Origin: an uncultured Bacteroidales bacterium
GTDB taxonomy: Bacteria > Bacteroidota > Bacteroidia > Bacteroidales > UBA932
DNA: 64,000 bases
NCBI GenBank assembly: GCA_944323805.1
Contig: CALUTW010000001.1
Span: 124,001-188,000 of the forward strand
Reading direction: 5' to 3'
In this document: one piece after another, positions 42,783-50,510 of the stretch
Position numbering within the stretch: position 1 is the first letter of the stretch
Layout: the number at the start of each line of letters is the position of its first letter
Notes under the pieces: model-generated
Database searches by the model: none
Seen by the model: only the letters and a program-made list of their open reading frames with translations
What the model was told of the DNA's origin: nothing
Made by a program: the position numbers and the translations under genes

Positions 42783-44207
42783 TCAGGCAATCTTGTCAAG
42801 CCATTTTTTTCTGTAGAGTCTGACAAGGAATATCATGCCTCTGAAACACAGTTCAATGCACATGGCAATCCATACTCCTTCCAGGCCGTATTTCGGGGCC
42901 AGGACAGCGGCAAGCGACAGCCGCACGGCCCAGATGCTTCCCAGATTCATTATGCTCGGGGCAAGAGTGTCTCCGGCTCCGATAAAGATACCGTATACGA
43001 CTATGGATGCGGCATACATCGGTTCAGCGAATGCTTCTATCCTCAGGATTCTCGCCCCGAGGTCGACCACATCCTGTACCGGGGTCATTATCCCCATTAT
43101 TCCCGGTGCTGCGACATACATCACTATACCCATCACAGCCATTACGCCTATGCCCATGAAGACCGATATGTTTGCAAATCTCCATGTCAGGTCTTTTCTT
43201 CGCGCTCCGATGCTCTGTCCGACAAGGGTAGTGGCAGCATTCGATATCCCGTGTCCGGGCATGTAGCAGATGCTTTCAGCCGTGATGGCAAATGAATTGG
43301 CGGCAATCGCTATAGTACCCAGCGGGGCAACAATCACTGTCGACATTATCTGTGCACCGCACATTATGACCCTCTCGCATGCCATAGGCAAGGCAATGCC
43401 GATGGCATTCCTGAAGCACGCCTTTGTCGGCCTGAAACTGCCTTTTTCATGCGTCAGCCTCAATTCCGGGGATTTCAGGCACAGCGACCGCAGGAGAAGG
43501 ACGGCTATTGCTATCGAGGCAAATGCAGTCCCGAGTGCAGCGCCTGTCACGCCAAGCCCGGCACCCGGAACCGTAATCTCCATTCCTGCCAGGGTCAAAG
43601 TCCTTGTCGGGAATATCAGGAAAAAATTGAATACTACGTCAAGCAGGCACATCAGTATGTTCAATGCACTCGGAGTATACATGTTGCCGCTGCTTCTGAG
43701 CATACCGCTGGCAAGCATGTTCAGTTGCAGGGACGGGAGGGAAAGTATGAAAATGAGGAAATACATCGAGGCGTCGTGCCGGATGGATTCTTCCCCTCCG
43801 AGCCATCCCGGAAGCGGACCGCTGACGGCCGCACCAATGACCACCAGGACCATGCTGAAAATCATGCTCATCGTCAGGGACTGCCGGAGTACGCTCCTGG
43901 CATTGAATGTATCCTTGGCTCCGAGCAGATGCGATACCTGCACATAAAATCCGGTCGCACAGGCTACGGATACGCCTGCAAAAAGCCATGTAGTCGTAGA
44001 CACGAGACCGATTGATGCGGAGGCTTCCGCTCCCAGGCTTCCGACCATCGAGGCATCGATGAACTGCATCAGGATGGACGATAGCTGCGAGATGATAGCC
44101 GGGATACTGAGCTGTACAGTCAAGGACAGCTGCTGTCCCAGGGTCATCGGCTGACCGTCCTGTACCAGCTTCAGAAGACCGCTGCCTATTTTGCCATTTG
44201 TGCCCAT
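42783..44207 (-). CDS. MATE family efflux transporter
   Basis: This ~474-residue membrane protein shows twelve hydrophobic segments in two similar halves, the MATE layout. Typical stretches are L-S-I-P-A-I-I-S-Q-L, the second-half counterpart I-A-L-P-M-A-C-E-R-V, and polar spots such as Q-F-I-D-A-S-M-V-G-S-L-G. It should export organic cations or drugs using an Na+ or H+ gradient; the substrate is unknown. The start at 44207 follows a -7 box (44230-44237), which lies inside a longer but unlikely reading frame. The copper ATPase gene lies upstream in the same direction. Confidence 0.9.
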   Translation of the reverse strand: MGTNGKIGSGLLKLVQDGQPMTLGQQLSLTVQLSIPAIISQLSSILMQFIDASMVGSLGAEASASIGLVSTTTWLFAGVSVACATGFYVQVSHLLGAKDTFNARSVLRQSLTMSMIFSMVLVVIGAAVSGPLPGWLGGEESIRHDASMYFLIFILSLPSLQLNMLASGMLRSSGNMYTPSALNILMCLLDVVFNFFLIFPTRTLTLAGMEITVPGAGLGVTGAALGTAFASIAIAVLLLRSLCLKSPELRLTHEKGSFRPTKACFRNAIGIALPMACERVIMCGAQIMSTVIVAPLGTIAIAANSFAITAESICYMPGHGISNAATTLVGQSIGARRKDLTWRFANISVFMGIGVMAVMGIVMYVAAPGIMGIMTPVQDVVDLGARILRIEAFAEPMYAASIVVYGIFIGAGDTLAPSIMNLGSIWAVRLSLAAVLAPKYGLEGVWIAMCIELCFRGMIFLVRLYRKKWLDKIA

Positions 44208-44229
44208 TCCGTTATGATGAAACCGGGGG

Positions 44230-44237
44230 CAAAGATA
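44230..44237 (-). promoter_or_regulatory. -7 box for the MATE gene
   Basis: The minus strand reads TATCTTTG, 22 bases before the ATG at 44207. It decides against the longer start at 44264. Confidence 0.5.
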
Positions 44238-44287
44238 GCAAATAATATTATCCGTGGCATGCAATCAGACCGGTTGCAAATACGTAA

Positions 44288-46867
44288 CTATTCGCTGAGA
44301 GTGTATTCTCCGGCTTCTTCCGACACCTGCCTCTGAAGTTCTTCCAGGGAATATTCCCTGTCGCCGGTAAACTCCACAACAGCTGCAGCCGGCTCAAGAG
44401 TCACTGTAGCTTTCACACCCGGGAGTGCGTTCAATGCTTTTTCAACATGCATGCGGCAATGATTGCACATCATGCCTGATACCTTGAATTCCTTTTTCAT
44501 GATTCTATCCGAAATGCCGGCCGGTTCATTTATTACATCCGCATCCGTGGCCGGGCATGAGTCAGATGCGTCTTTGTGTAGCTTTTTACCTTTGAGTCTC
44601 AGACTGTTGCTGACAACGCTTATGCTGCTGAAAGCCATCGCGGCCCCGGCTATCATCGGATTCAGGAGGAATCCGCATACCGGGTACAGGACGCCTGCGG
44701 CAATCGGGACACCGATCATATTATAGATGAATGCCCAGAAAAGGTTCTGGCGGATTGTGCGGACGGTCAGTTTCGACAGCCTCAATGCTTCGGGAATCTT
44801 GCCGAGGTCGGACGAGATTATGGTCATCTTCGCTACGTCGATTGCTATATCGCTGCCGCTGCCCATGGCTATGCCAAGGTCTGCCTGGGCGAGTGCGGCA
44901 CTGTCATTGATGCCGTCTCCGGCCATCGCCACGATGTGCCCTTCTTCCTGTAGTCTTTTTATGAACCCGGCCTTGTCCTGAGGCAGGATTCCTGCCTTGA
45001 AGTGACTGATTCCGGCCTCGGATGCGACTGCCGATGCCGTACCTTCATTGTCTCCGGTCAGCATATATACATCTATACCTTCGTTCCGGAGTGTCCGTAC
45101 GGCCATTATTGAACTTTCCTTTATTCTGTCGCTGATAGCGGCAACCGCAAGGGTTCCCGTGCCTGATGCAAGCCATATCACTGTCCTGGCCTCCGCAGTA
45201 AGCCTGTCAGCCTGCACGGCCAGACTGCCGTCTATCTCTATCCCGTTCTCTTCCATCAGTTCCCTGTTGCCGGCAAAGTATGTCTTTCCGTAACAGGTTC
45301 CTCTTACTCCACGGCCGGTTATGCTTTCAAAATCCTCGACAGGCACTTCTCCGGCATTTTTCAGATATCTGACCACAGCTTCAGCAAGGGGATGCTCCGA
45401 CATCCTTTCCAGACTCCGGAAAATGCCGGATATCCTTTCCCTGCTTTCTTCCGGAGTCTGGGCGTCTGAAATATCCATATCTTCGGCGAACACCAGATGT
45501 GTCACTTCCGGCTTTCCTTCAGTTATTGTACCTGTCTTGTCAAGGACTACGGTATCAACCTTTCTGGCGGTCTCGATGCTCTCGGCATCCTTTATCAGTA
45601 TGCCTCTTTCTGCACCTTTGCCGATGCCGACCATTATTGCAGTAGGTGTTGCAAGTCCGAGTGCACAAGGGCAGGCTATTATCAGCACTGTTACCATGGC
45701 GAGCAATCCGTGCGTGAATCCGTCAGAACTGTCCAGGACAACCCACAGGATGAATGACAGCAGGGCAATTGCCATGATTGCCGGCACAAAGACTGCAGCG
45801 ATCCTGTCAACGAGCTTCTGCACTGGGGCCTTGCTTCCCTGGGCGTCCTGAACCATGGATATGATCCTGGAGAGGAGTGTCTCTGCCGCCACTTTATCGG
45901 CACGGAACAGGAAGCCTCCTTTCTGGTTGATGGTCCCGGCGTAGACTTGTGAACCAGCCTGCTTTGCAACGGCTACCGGTTCTCCGCTCAGCATGCTTTC
46001 ATCTACATAGGAATTTCCGCTGACGACTGTCCCGTCCACAGCCACCCGTTCCCCGGGTCTTACGACAATGATGTCTCCCGGCTTGATCTCCTTGACCGGT
46101 ATTACCTTATATCCTCCTGCCGGACATCCCTCTACTGCACTGCATCCCTTGTCTTCCTCATCCGCAACAACAGTCACGGTCTCTGGCTGGAGGTCCATGA
46201 GCTTCCTGATTGCATCTGACGTGTTCCCTTTGGCTTTTTCTTCAAGCAGCCTTCCGAGCAGGATGAATGCTATGATGACACTGGATGCCTCGAAATACAC
46301 ATGCGGCTCTATGCCTCTGGACAGCCAGAAATCAGGGAAAAGCATGTTGAATACACTGAACAGGTATGCGATTCCGGTGCTGTTCGCCACCAGCGTGTCC
46401 ATATTGGCAGTCTTGTGTTTCAGCTGCTTCCATGCACTGATGTAGAACCCTCTCCCGAGCCAGAAGACCACCGGTGTAGAGAGTGCCCACATGATGACAT
46501 CTGCATATGGCATGTCCATGAAGAACATGCCGATGACGGCAATCGGCAATGACAGGATTATAGCCCACACTGTCCGCTGCCTGAGCTCCTTGTATCTCTT
46601 CCTGTGAGCCTGCAAGGCTTCGTCGGCCACATTGTCATCACTGCCTGTAAGCAGGTCGTATCCGGCATCCTGCACAGCTTTTCTCAATACCTCCGGAGAG
46701 CATTCATCCGGTCTGTATTCGACAGTTGCCGTAGATGCCGCATAATTGACAGCGGCGCTGACTACTCCGGGCTGACTGCCGAGAGTCTTCTCGACCCTTG
46801 CCGAGCAGGCCGCACAGCTCATCCCGAGTACCGGGAAAGAATCCTTTATGATATTTTTCTCTGCCAT
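44288..46867 (-). CDS. copA: Copper-exporting P-type ATPase with fused C-terminal CopZ-like domain
   Basis: This ~859-residue P1B ATPase should pump Cu(I) out of the cytoplasm. The N-terminal metal-binding domain has G-M-S-C-A-A-C-S at about residue 15. The membrane metal site is A-C-P-C-A-L-G (CPC), the phosphorylation motif D-K-T-G-T-I-T-E-G, and A-G-D-G-I-N-D-S-A-A is also present. An additional HMA domain forms the last 70 residues (G-M-M-C-N-H-C), starting with an internal ATG at 44500 in an A-rich context. CopA proteins usually lack such a tail, and the chaperone CopZ is separate. The AraC-type gene with a metal-binding-like domain lies just upstream. Confidence 0.93.
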   Translation of the reverse strand: MAEKNIIKDSFPVLGMSCAACSARVEKTLGSQPGVVSAAVNYAASTATVEYRPDECSPEVLRKAVQDAGYDLLTGSDDNVADEALQAHRKRYKELRQRTVWAIILSLPIAVIGMFFMDMPYADVIMWALSTPVVFWLGRGFYISAWKQLKHKTANMDTLVANSTGIAYLFSVFNMLFPDFWLSRGIEPHVYFEASSVIIAFILLGRLLEEKAKGNTSDAIRKLMDLQPETVTVVADEEDKGCSAVEGCPAGGYKVIPVKEIKPGDIIVVRPGERVAVDGTVVSGNSYVDESMLSGEPVAVAKQAGSQVYAGTINQKGGFLFRADKVAAETLLSRIISMVQDAQGSKAPVQKLVDRIAAVFVPAIMAIALLSFILWVVLDSSDGFTHGLLAMVTVLIIACPCALGLATPTAIMVGIGKGAERGILIKDAESIETARKVDTVVLDKTGTITEGKPEVTHLVFAEDMDISDAQTPEESRERISGIFRSLERMSEHPLAEAVVRYLKNAGEVPVEDFESITGRGVRGTCYGKTYFAGNRELMEENGIEIDGSLAVQADRLTAEARTVIWLASGTGTLAVAAISDRIKESSIMAVRTLRNEGIDVYMLTGDNEGTASAVASEAGISHFKAGILPQDKAGFIKRLQEEGHIVAMAGDGINDSAALAQADLGIAMGSGSDIAIDVAKMTIISSDLGKIPEALRLSKLTVRTIRQNLFWAFIYNMIGVPIAAGVLYPVCGFLLNPMIAGAAMAFSSISVVSNSLRLKGKKLHKDASDSCPATDADVINEPAGISDRIMKKEFKVSGMMCNHCRMHVEKALNALPGVKATVTLEPAAAVVEFTGDREYSLEELQRQVSEEAGEYTLSE

Positions 46868-46910
46868 GATTTTGCTGTTGGAAGAGGTTGCCTCTTCGTC
46901 AAACACGATG

Positions 46911-46918
46911 CAAATATA
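46911..46918 (-). promoter_or_regulatory. -7-like box for copA
   Basis: The minus strand reads TATATTTG, 44 bases before the ATG at 46867. It suggests that copA can be transcribed separately from the AraC-type gene, possibly under that regulator's control. Confidence 0.5.
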
Positions 46919-46988
46919 GCGTCTTCGGCATGGAAAAACCTTACGGAATTATTGACGGATTTTATAAGATTTTGTCAGCACTGTCAAA

Positions 46989-47564
46989 CTATACCTTATC
47001 CAGAGGATTCCTGCAGTTCTCTCCGGTTTTCTTGAAATAGCTCGGTGTTACCCCTGTCACGCTTTTGAACTGCGTGCTCAGATATGCGGCGCTCGAATAT
47101 CCCAGCCTGTCCGCAATTTCATTCAGGGTCATCTCCCCATAGACAAGCAGTTCCTTCGCTTTCTCGATTTTCTGGGCAATGAAGTATTTTTCTATAGTTG
47201 TGCCTGTGGCATCCGAGAACAGTTTGCTCATAGAGCTGTAGTCCCGTCCAAGACGTTCTGAAAGCCAGTCTGACAGATTTATTTTCAGATCCGTATCCTG
47301 ATAATGGACAAGACTGATGATTTCAGCACGTATTCTCTCTGTTATCCTGGATTTCATGTCATCGATAAGTTCAAATCCCAAAGGTTCCAGTGCATTGCAT
47401 ATCATAGAATGGACCTTATCATTCATTTCTTCCTCAATGACGGCATATCCGAGCCGGACCTCCAGAGGGTGGAGACCAAGGTTCTTCAGGGCAGTATCCA
47501 CTGCCATTATGCATCTGTCGCACACCATATTCCTGATGTGGACAATATTATGTTTCTTTTCCAT
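46989..47564 (-). CDS. AraC-family regulator with N-terminal HMA-like domain
   Basis: The 191-residue protein joins two parts. Residues ~1-70 look like a heavy-metal-associated fold with M-V-C-D-R-C in the place of M-x-C-x-x-C. Residues ~85-185 form an AraC-type double helix-turn-helix (K-E-L-L-V-Y-G-E-M-T-L-N-E-I-A-D-R-L-G-Y, F-K-S-V-T-G-V-T-P-S-Y-F-K-K). The design suggests a regulator that binds Cu(I) or another soft metal directly. It lies directly upstream of copA in the same direction, which supports copper control of the pump. Binding has not been shown here. Confidence 0.85.
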   Translation of the reverse strand: MEKKHNIVHIRNMVCDRCIMAVDTALKNLGLHPLEVRLGYAVIEEEMNDKVHSMICNALEPLGFELIDDMKSRITERIRAEIISLVHYQDTDLKINLSDWLSERLGRDYSSMSKLFSDATGTTIEKYFIAQKIEKAKELLVYGEMTLNEIADRLGYSSAAYLSTQFKSVTGVTPSYFKKTGENCRNPLDKV

Positions 47565-47681
47565 GTTCGATGCAGACTACGTGCCCCATAATGGCGCATA
47601 AAAGTATATAAAATCAGCGAGAAATTAAAGGGACTGTCAGAGAAATGCCGGTATGCCGGTTGCCCGTTTCCTATTTATCAT

Positions 47682-47689
47682 TAAATTTG
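47682..47689 (+). promoter_or_regulatory. -7-like box for the DUF3784-type gene
   Basis: TAAATTTG fits the consensus, 60 bases before the ATG at 47750. A partial -33 (GTTG, 47659-47662) has a 19-base spacing. Confidence 0.4.
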
Positions 47690-47749
47690 TAGTATCCGCC
47701 CGGTCAGGGATGTCCTGTCCGGCTCCGGCAAAGCTAATACTATACTGTC

Positions 47750-48496
47750 ATGTCATTTTTCGGACTTGCCTTTGCCCTGCTGATGGTCGCGGCGGGACTT
47801 ATTGCATGGAGATGGCCGGAGCTGATCTCCTCTTATTCGATGATGTCAAGGAAGGAACTTGCAAATGTCGACCTGAAGGCGGCAGGCCGTACTTCCCTTG
47901 TCACAATGTGTGCTACAGCCGTTGCTGTGCTTGCACTGTATTATCCCCTTTATTATGCCGGGCACTACACTCTCGCCATAGAGCTGTCCATTGTCGCTGT
48001 CTTTGCAGGATGCATCGCACTGGTATATGCGCTGCGGAAATATGACAGGAATCCTGGCCGGAAAAAGGGAACGGTCGCTGTTGCCGTGACTGCCGTAGTG
48101 GCAGCCGTTGTCTGCATAATGCTGTTCTCATGGTCCAGACCGGTGCAGATTACCGTAGAGAATGGTGCCGTTGAATTCAGCGGAGCATACGGGATGACGG
48201 TACCGGGAAACCGTCTCAGAAGTGTCAGTGTCATGGAGACGCTTCCGGAAATAGAGCTGCGGACAAACGGTATCGGGATGGGAAATATCCAGACGGGACA
48301 TTTCAGGCTTGAAGGGACCGGTCCGTGCCGGCTGTATGTCAATCTGCGATTCAGTCCATTCGTACAGCTGGTGCTTGATGACGGGGAGATAATCATTTTC
48401 AATACATCCGAAAAGGACAGGACCATGGAGCTGTATGAGTCATGTGTGGAGCTGTGCATGTCCGGGACTGCCGGTACGGGAGAAATAGAGGAGTGA
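47750..48496 (+). CDS. DUF3784-like membrane protein with PH-like C-terminal domain
   Basis: The 248-residue protein has four likely membrane segments in the first ~130 residues (A-F-A-L-L-M-V-A-A-G-L-I-A-W and others). The loop Y-S-M-M-S-R-K-E-L-A-N-V-D is characteristic of DUF3784-type proteins. The C-terminal ~100 residues are a beta-rich soluble domain resembling bacterial PH domains (I-T-V-E-N-G-A-V-E-F-S-G-A-Y-G). Function is unknown. It lies two bases before the HAD gene and is probably co-transcribed with it. Confidence 0.7.
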   Translation: MSFFGLAFALLMVAAGLIAWRWPELISSYSMMSRKELANVDLKAAGRTSLVTMCATAVAVLALYYPLYYAGHYTLAIELSIVAVFAGCIALVYALRKYDRNPGRKKGTVAVAVTAVVAAVVCIMLFSWSRPVQITVENGAVEFSGAYGMTVPGNRLRSVSVMETLPEIELRTNGIGMGNIQTGHFRLEGTGPCRLYVNLRFSPFVQLVLDDGEIIIFNTSEKDRTMELYESCVELCMSGTAGTGEIEE

Positions 48497-48498
48497 TT

Positions 48499-49158
48499 AT
48501 GGGCAGGCCGGTTTTTCTTTTTGACCTCGACGGGGTAATCTTCGATACGGAGGGACAGTACTCTGTGCTCTGGGACAGGATCGGCAGGGAATATCTTTCC
48601 GACCCTGATTTCGGGAACAGGATCAAGGGGCAGACGCTCGTGCAGATATATGACAGGTATTTCCCCGGCGACATTGAGGCGCAGGACAGTATCCGTGACA
48701 GTCTTTACCGCCTTGAAAGGGAGATGGACTATACCTATGTGCCGGGGGTGGAAAGGTTCCTTGGAGAACTGGTGGCCGGAGGATACGGGACGGCAATAGT
48801 GACAAGTTCAAACAGGGACAAGATGGAGAATGTATACAGGGTCCATCCTGAAATCAGGAAGATGTTCTCCAGGATATTTACCGGGGAGGACTTTGCCCGT
48901 TCAAAGCCGGCTCCGGACTGCTATCTTCTCGGTATGGAGTTCTTCGGAAGCCGCCCGGAGGATACATTCATTTTTGAGGATTCACTGAACGGACTACGTT
49001 CCGCAAGAGATTCGGGAGGGAATGTCATCGCTCTGGCCACTACATGCGGAAGGGATGCGGTGGCTCCCTATTCAGGGCTTGTGATTGATGACTTTACGGG
49101 GACAGATGTCCCGGGCCTGCTTGCCAGGTACAATCATGCGGAACATTCCAACGGATAA
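48499..49158 (+). CDS. HAD-superfamily hydrolase (beta-phosphoglucomutase-like)
   Basis: The 219-residue protein shows HAD motif I (F-D-L-D-G-V-I-F-D-T-E), motif II (V-T-S-S-N), the Lys of motif III in S-K-P-A-P-D-C-Y, and motif IV F-I-F-E-D-S-L-N-G. The small alpha-helical cap between motifs I and II and the D-x-D-G-V-x-x-D-T form fit the beta-phosphoglucomutase/phosphatase subgroup, but the substrate is open. The ATG at 48499 is chosen because it follows the upstream stop by two bases. Confidence 0.85.
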   Translation: MGRPVFLFDLDGVIFDTEGQYSVLWDRIGREYLSDPDFGNRIKGQTLVQIYDRYFPGDIEAQDSIRDSLYRLEREMDYTYVPGVERFLGELVAGGYGTAIVTSSNRDKMENVYRVHPEIRKMFSRIFTGEDFARSKPAPDCYLLGMEFFGSRPEDTFIFEDSLNGLRSARDSGGNVIALATTCGRDAVAPYSGLVIDDFTGTDVPGLLARYNHAEHSNG

Positions 49159-49184
49159 TTGGCTGTGTTTTCCTGAAAAATTGC

Positions 49185-49192
49185 TATATTTG
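49185..49192 (+). promoter_or_regulatory. -7-like box for carAB
   Basis: TATATTTG fits the consensus. The carA ATG is at 49396, so a leader of about 200 bases is predicted, unusually long for this window. Confidence 0.5.
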
Positions 49193-49206
49193 CATCTTGA
49201 AATCCT

Positions 49207-49279
49207 GAAACACTGTTATGGTCATGGCAAATGGTTCATATTGTCCCTTGAGCGCATTATCATATAATGCCAGTGTTTC
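49207..49279 (+). promoter_or_regulatory. Structured RNA element in the carA leader
   Basis: GAAACACTG (49207-49215) is the exact complement of CAGTGTTTC (49271-49279), and inside this closing stem lies a second perfect hairpin, GCATTAT (49254-49260) with ATAATGC (49264-49270). The two helices are directly adjacent (49270/49271), as in a junction of a folded RNA. I cannot match it to a known riboswitch class. Confidence 0.5.
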
Positions 49280-49310
49280 TGTTTTCCTGAAGTTCATCAG
49301 TTGATATACC

Positions 49311-49342
49311 GGCCGTCCCTTTATGGGGATGGTCGTTTTTTT
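49311..49342 (+). terminator. Attenuator-like hairpin before carA
   Basis: GGCCGTCCC (49311-49319) pairs with GGGATGGTC (49326-49334), including G-U pairs, and seven T follow (49336-49342). It stands 54 bases before the carA ATG and behind the candidate promoter. CCGGCC (49309-49314) can instead pair with GGCCGG (49359-49364), which would break the terminator. It may also be a terminator of the upstream HAD gene. Confidence 0.6.
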
Positions 49343-49395
49343 ACTGTCTCTGCCTTCCGGCCGGGAAATACGGATAAAGTATAAATTGCATTATA

Positions 49396-50472
49396 ATGGA
49401 CAAGAAGCTTGGCGCAACTCTGAAATTAGAGAACGGAATGGAGTTCAAGGGCTATTCCTTCGGGTATGACCAGCCGTGTGACGGGGAGGTTGTCTTCTCT
49501 ACGGCGATGGTGGGTTATCCGGAAAGCCTCACTGACCCATCCTATTCCGGACAGATTCTCTGTGTGACTTATCCTCTTGTCGGGAACTACGGAGTCCCGG
49601 CAGACGGAACGGATGAATATGGTATCTCAACTAACTTTGAATCCAACCGTATACATGTCAGGGGAATCCTGATATCGGATTATTCTTTCGAATACAGTCA
49701 TTGGAAGGCCGTGAAGAGTCTTGACCAGTGGCTCAGGGAACACAAGGTCCCGGGAATTTACGGGATTGACACGAGGGAGCTTACGAAGGTGCTCCGCGAG
49801 CATGGTTCCATGCTGGGAATCATTGTCCCGGACGGATTCAGCCGCGATTTCCCGATAGAGGACCCCAACCTTGTGAATCAGGTTGCCGTCGTGAGCTGCA
49901 AGGAGGTTGTCAGATACGGCCATGGGGAGAAGAAGGTAGTGCTGGTGGACTGTGGCGTCAAGAACAATATCCTGAGATGCTTTATCCGCAGGGGAGTGGA
50001 GCTGATAAGGGTTCCATGGGACTATGATTTCAATACTATTGACTATGACGGTCTCTTCATTTCCAACGGACCTGGAAATCCTGCTCTCTGCGGGGTAACC
50101 GTAGAGCATATCCGTGAGGCAATGAAGAAGGGGAAGCCGATTTTCGGTATCTGCATGGGCAACCAGCTTCTGAGTGTCGCAGGCGGTGCGGCCACATACA
50201 AGCTCAAATACGGGCACCGCAGCCATAACCAGCCTGTGCGCATGGTCGGGACAAACCGTTGCTTCATCACTTCCCAGAACCACGGCTTTGCCGTAGACAA
50301 CAGGACGCTTGGACAGGACTGGGAGCCGCTGTTCATAAATATGAATGACGGGACAAATGAAGGGATAAGGCACAAGACGATGCCGTTCTTTTCCGCACAG
50401 TTCCATCCGGAGGCTACAAGCGGCCCGACCGATACGGAGTTCCTGTTCGATGAATTCATCAGCAAACTGTAG
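49396..50472 (+). CDS. carA: Carbamoyl-phosphate synthase small (glutaminase) subunit
   Basis: It hydrolyses glutamine and delivers ammonia to CarB for carbamoyl phosphate synthesis. The 358-residue protein has the CarA N-terminal domain (E-V-V-F-S-T-A-M-V-G-Y-P-E-S, P-G-I-Y-G-I-D-T-R-E-L-T-K). The class I amidotransferase domain follows with the nucleophile Cys in F-G-I-C-M-G-N-Q (the common form is G-x-C-L-G-H-Q), N-H-G-F-A-V, and the His/Glu pair in F-H-P-E-A. It is followed by carB after 38 bases. A structured leader with a terminator-like hairpin precedes it. Confidence 0.96.
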   Translation: MDKKLGATLKLENGMEFKGYSFGYDQPCDGEVVFSTAMVGYPESLTDPSYSGQILCVTYPLVGNYGVPADGTDEYGISTNFESNRIHVRGILISDYSFEYSHWKAVKSLDQWLREHKVPGIYGIDTRELTKVLREHGSMLGIIVPDGFSRDFPIEDPNLVNQVAVVSCKEVVRYGHGEKKVVLVDCGVKNNILRCFIRRGVELIRVPWDYDFNTIDYDGLFISNGPGNPALCGVTVEHIREAMKKGKPIFGICMGNQLLSVAGGAATYKLKYGHRSHNQPVRMVGTNRCFITSQNHGFAVDNRTLGQDWEPLFINMNDGTNEGIRHKTMPFFSAQFHPEATSGPTDTEFLFDEFISKL

Positions 50473-50510
50473 CAATCAAGTCCAGAGATTAAACCCTAAA
50501 TTGTAAAGAA

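Noticed and set aside
47653..48045. 130-codon frame overlapping the start of the DUF3784-type gene
   Set aside because: It overlaps a better gene in another frame and begins before a plausible -7 box.
49193..49395. A tRNA-like or known riboswitch fold in the carA leader
   Set aside because: The helices do not fit a cloverleaf and no known class motif is recognisable; reported only as an unclassified structured leader.
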